Position numbers and translations under genes: made by a program
Part shown: in pieces, positions 5,762-6,941 of the stretch
Position numbering within the stretch: position 1 is the stretch's first letter
Layout: every line of letters begins with the position of its first letter
The notes under the pieces: generated by a model
Told to the model about the DNA's origin: nothing
What the model saw: the letters and a program-made list of their open reading frames with translations, nothing else
Databases searched by the model: none
Origin: Dehalococcoidales bacterium
Lineage (GTDB): Bacteria > Chloroflexota > Dehalococcoidia > Dehalococcoidales > RBG-16-60-22
Assembly (NCBI GenBank): GCA_030628245.1
Contig: DAOVRI010000086.1
Coordinates: forward strand, 1-6,941
Length of the DNA: 6,941 nucleotides
Reading direction: 5' to 3'

Positions 5762-6347
5762 TAATACTCGCCTCCCCCGAAGGCGATAGGTCTATGATGG
5801 CTTTGAAATCGTACCCTTCTTCTCTAAGTTGATCGCTTCCACCTTCATTTCGGTCAACAACTACTATTACCTTTACTACCTCGCATCCCTCTGCCCTCAC
5901 AGCATCTATCGCTTTCTTTATTGAGTTACCCCCAGTGATAACATCGTCAATTATTACGACTTTGGAGTTTTTCTTGAATTGCCCTTCAATCCTCTTTTCT
6001 GTTCCGTGTTTCTTTGGTTCTTCTCTAACCCAGAATGAGCGGATGGGTTGCCCCTTAATGTGACTCACTACTGTAACAGCAGTTACTATCGGTATCGCAC
6101 TAATCGCCAAACCACCAATTGCATCGAAATCAATCCCCTCAAGCATATCGAATATTTCCTCACCGATTAGGTACGCTCCTTCAGGATGTTGGGATAATTG
6201 CTTACCATCATAGTAGTGGTCGCTTTTTTTACCAGATGAAAGCGTGAAATCACCTTTCAATAGCGCATCAGTCTCGTATGCAAGCTCCTTAATTCTTTGA
6301 GTCCTCTCCGTATCCACCTCTAGCTCCAAGGAATAAGATATTACCAT
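5727..6347 (-). CDS. Orotate phosphoribosyltransferase-like protein (PyrE family)
   Basis: A 206-residue type I phosphoribosyltransferase close in length to E. coli PyrE (213). Family features seen: FTLSSGKKSDHYYDGKQ (34-50), like the OPRTase N-terminal 'sG..S.yY.d' segment. WVREEPKKHGTEKRIEG (106-122) resembles the mobile catalytic loop, with Lys112, Lys113 and His114. The 13-residue PRPP-binding motif VVIIDDVITGGNS spans 130-142, with the acidic pair Asp134-Asp135. Orotate plus PRPP giving OMP is the likely reaction, but no pyrimidine genes are nearby and the AT-rich setting differs from the rest of the window. It may therefore be an accessory paralogue acting on another base. The ATG follows AGAGGGGTG and a perfect promoter containing a palindrome. 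Its 3' end overlaps the 106-aa gene. Confidence 0.82.
   Translation of the reverse strand: MVISYSLELEVDTERTQRIKELAYETDALLKGDFTLSSGKKSDHYYDGKQLSQHPEGAYLIGEEIFDMLEGIDFDAIGGLAISAIPIVTAVTVVSHIKGQPIRSFWVREEPKKHGTEKRIEGQFKKNSKVVIIDDVITGGNSIKKAIDAVRAEGCEVVKVIVVVDRNEGGSDQLREEGYDFKAIIDLSPSGEASISEPSAVTGEAG
5771..5775 (-). promoter_or_regulatory. Ribosome-binding site inside the phosphoribosyltransferase gene
   Basis: GGAGG on the minus strand, 9 nt before the GTG at 5761, supports internal initiation of the 106-aa protein within the preceding coding region. Confidence 0.6.
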
Positions 6348-6391
6348 TATACACCCCTCTGTCTAGACCTGTAAAATCCCATCTTGGTCAA

Positions 6392-6420
6392 ATTATAGAA
6401 TAACTATTGCCTCTTGTCAA
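6392..6420 (-). promoter_or_regulatory. Perfect-consensus promoter of the phosphoribosyltransferase operon
   Basis: On the minus strand TTGACA (6415-6420) and TATAAT (6392-6397) are separated by exactly 17 nt, so both boxes and the spacing match the sigma70 consensus. Transcription near 6385 would give a leader of about 38 nt with a ribosome-binding site. The spacer and -35 region are covered by the palindrome at 6398-6429, so a bound protein would block RNA polymerase directly. A promoter this strong usually needs a repressor. Confidence 0.85.
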
Positions 6421-6429
6421 TAGTTATTC
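6398..6429. repeat. Palindromic element, copy 1 (probable operator)
   Basis: Twelve-base arms GAATAACTATTG and CAATAGTTATTC are perfect inverted repeats separated by eight bases (CCTCTTGT). The core at 6399-6425 recurs at 6708-6734 with a single C/T difference. The element overlaps the -35 box and fills the spacer of the promoter at 6392-6420, the usual place for a repressor operator. The dyad symmetry suggests a dimeric binder. Confidence 0.8.
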
Positions 6430-6460
6430 AGGCGTGAGTGATGTATTATTTATTATTGTT

Positions 6461-6691
6461 TTATATCTCTAATTTAGGCCTTCCTGGAGATTTAATTTCG
6501 TCAGCGAGCAAGTTTAACTGAGTTTCAGTAAGTAAATACTGCTTCCCAACCTTTATAGGCGCCTGGATCTTCTGCTTTACCAACACATTTAGCCTTTGCT
6601 TACTATATTTCTCAGATTTACCTGTAAGCTTGGCTAGCTCAATACAAGCCCCATCTATATCAAAAACCGGTATTGCCACAAGCATACGCAT
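6461..6691 (-). CDS. Small putative winged-helix DNA-binding regulator
   Basis: A 76-residue basic protein. Residues 14-40 (ACIELAKLTGKSEKYSKQRLNVLVKQ) look like a helix-turn-helix, with a likely recognition helix around 27-40. A short hairpin-like wing follows (PIKVGKQYLLT, 45-55), then a last helix (ETQLNLLADEI, 56-66). This order is reminiscent of excisionase/MerR-type small winged-helix proteins, but I cannot name a family. The C-terminus SPGRPKLEI carries a GRP core like an AT-hook, which would suit an AT-rich target. The gene lies between two copies of a palindromic element, each tied to a promoter, so it is probably an autoregulator that also controls the phosphoribosyltransferase. ATG at 6691 lacks a Shine-Dalgarno sequence; ATG at 6685 is an alternative. 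Toxin-antitoxin or excisionase roles cannot be excluded. Confidence 0.65.
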   Translation of the reverse strand: MRMLVAIPVFDIDGACIELAKLTGKSEKYSKQRLNVLVKQKIQAPIKVGKQYLLTETQLNLLADEIKSPGRPKLEI

Positions 6692-6700
6692 GGTTATTTT

Positions 6701-6729
6701 ACTCTATAATAACTATTGTCTCTTGTCAA
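6701..6729 (-). promoter_or_regulatory. Promoter of the small regulator gene
   Basis: On the minus strand a perfect TTGACA (6724-6729) is followed by either TAGAGT (6701-6706, 17-nt spacer) or TATAGA (6703-6708, 15-nt spacer). The -10 box is clearly weaker than in the sister promoter at 6392-6420. The regulator's ATG at 6691 is about 9-11 nt from the -10 box, so its mRNA would be nearly leaderless. Confidence 0.6.
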
Positions 6730-6738
6730 TAGTTTATT
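6708..6738. repeat. Palindromic element, copy 2 (probable operator)
   Basis: AACTATTG and CAATAGTT (6711-6718 and 6727-6734) are perfect 8-base arms around the spacer TCTCTTGT. The dyad would extend outward to AAT/ATT with one bulged T at 6735. The core at 6708-6734 is identical to copy 1 except for one base in the spacer, while the outer right arm has drifted. It covers the -35 region of the regulator's own promoter. Confidence 0.75.
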
Positions 6739-6767
6739 GACCGCGTGCTTGCATTTAAGCAATAAAT

Positions 6768-6941
6768 TTAAGCCTTCAGCTTCTTCACCAAGTTGGCCAC
6801 GTTCTTGCCGAAGTTCCAGGCTATGTTCAACCCTTCCTCGTCCTGATTGACCTCGCCCTTTTCACGGCCGAAGGCCATATTCCAGTAGGTGGAGCCGGGA
6901 TTGATTATCTGCATAATATGGAACCAGAACAGAAGCTCGGC
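6768..6941 (-). CDS. Flavodoxin-family NAD(P)H-dependent oxidoreductase, C-terminal end
   Basis: Only the last 57 residues are in the window; the rest lies beyond base 6941. The fragment contains YWNMAFGREKGEVNQDEEG (20-38), then LNIAWNFGKNVANLVKKLKA to the stop. This closely resembles the C-terminal end of FMN-binding flavodoxin-like/iron-sulfur flavoprotein-type oxidoreductases, where an 'AFG..KGE...D.EG' segment is followed by a helix ending 'GK..A.L.KKL'. The FMN-binding N-terminal part cannot be checked. Base composition returns here to that of the main genome, so the AT-rich block ends near 6770. Assigned by recall of the C-terminal pattern only. Confidence 0.65.
   Translation of the reverse strand, partial: AELLFWFHIMQIINPGSTYWNMAFGREKGEVNQDEEGLNIAWNFGKNVANLVKKLKA

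Noticed and set aside
6461..6691. A toxin-antitoxin module with the downstream genes
   Set aside because: The 76-aa protein could be a DNA-binding antitoxin. However, the phosphoribosyltransferase looks like a metabolic enzyme, the genes are 113 nt apart with separate promoters, and no toxin family is recognisable.
6398..6738. The paired repeats as ends of a miniature transposable element
   Set aside because: The copies are direct repeats that coincide with promoter boxes and carry internal dyads, which is better explained by duplicated operators. No transposase-like gene lies between them.
6398..6738. A minimal CRISPR array
   Set aside because: There are only two copies, 309 bp apart with a gene between them and no cas genes, which does not fit repeat-spacer structure.
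5430..6768. AATAAATT at 5430-5437 and 6761-6768 as a target-site duplication around the AT-rich block
   Set aside because: Eight AT-only bases at the edges of AT-rich DNA are expected by chance, and no terminal inverted repeats or recombinase accompany them.

Overview
The window reads as a bacterial chromosome segment of moderate to high G+C. One AT-rich block (about 5420-6770) stands out from the rest. A TatD nuclease, a stand-alone ArsA-type ATPase, an archease-RtcB RNA-repair pair and a two-subunit MaoC/FAS1-like dehydratase would fit an anaerobic Chloroflexota (Dehalococcoidia-like) genome. That placement is inference from gene style and was not tested.

Layout. (1) 1-1021, minus strand: a two-helix membrane protein of unknown function followed by the N-terminal part of a TatD-family hydrolase, 11 nt apart. 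(2) 1110-2437, plus strand: an ArsA/Get3-family ATPase whose stop overlaps the start of a small cupin protein (ATGA junction), so the two are probably translationally coupled. (3) 2473-4352, minus strand: archease then RtcB, with a strong sigma70-type promoter so close to the archease start that the mRNA is probably almost leaderless. (4) 4467-5334, minus strand: a FAS1-like (non-catalytic) dehydratase subunit followed by a catalytic MaoC subunit, 10 nt apart, with their own promoter. (5) 5441-6691, minus strand, AT-rich: a 76-aa putative winged-helix DNA-binding protein, an orotate phosphoribosyltransferase-like (PyrE family) protein, and a 106-aa protein of unknown function that overlaps the phosphoribosyltransferase gene by 35 nt. 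(6) 6768-6941, minus strand: C-terminal end of a flavodoxin-family NAD(P)H-dependent oxidoreductase.

The most interesting signal is in block 5. Two near-identical palindromic elements (6398-6429 and 6708-6738; a 27-nt core differing at one base) flank the small DNA-binding gene. Each contains a TTGACA -35 box on the minus strand. One lies directly upstream of the regulator. The other lies upstream of the phosphoribosyltransferase, where it forms a perfect TTGACA-17-TATAAT promoter with the palindrome filling the spacer. This looks like a duplicated operator-promoter through which the 76-aa protein controls both its own gene and the phosphoribosyltransferase/106-aa operon. The circuit and the role of the 106-aa protein are inference. 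No tRNA, rRNA, CRISPR array, transposase or integrase is visible, and no gene-free stretch exceeds 300 bases.
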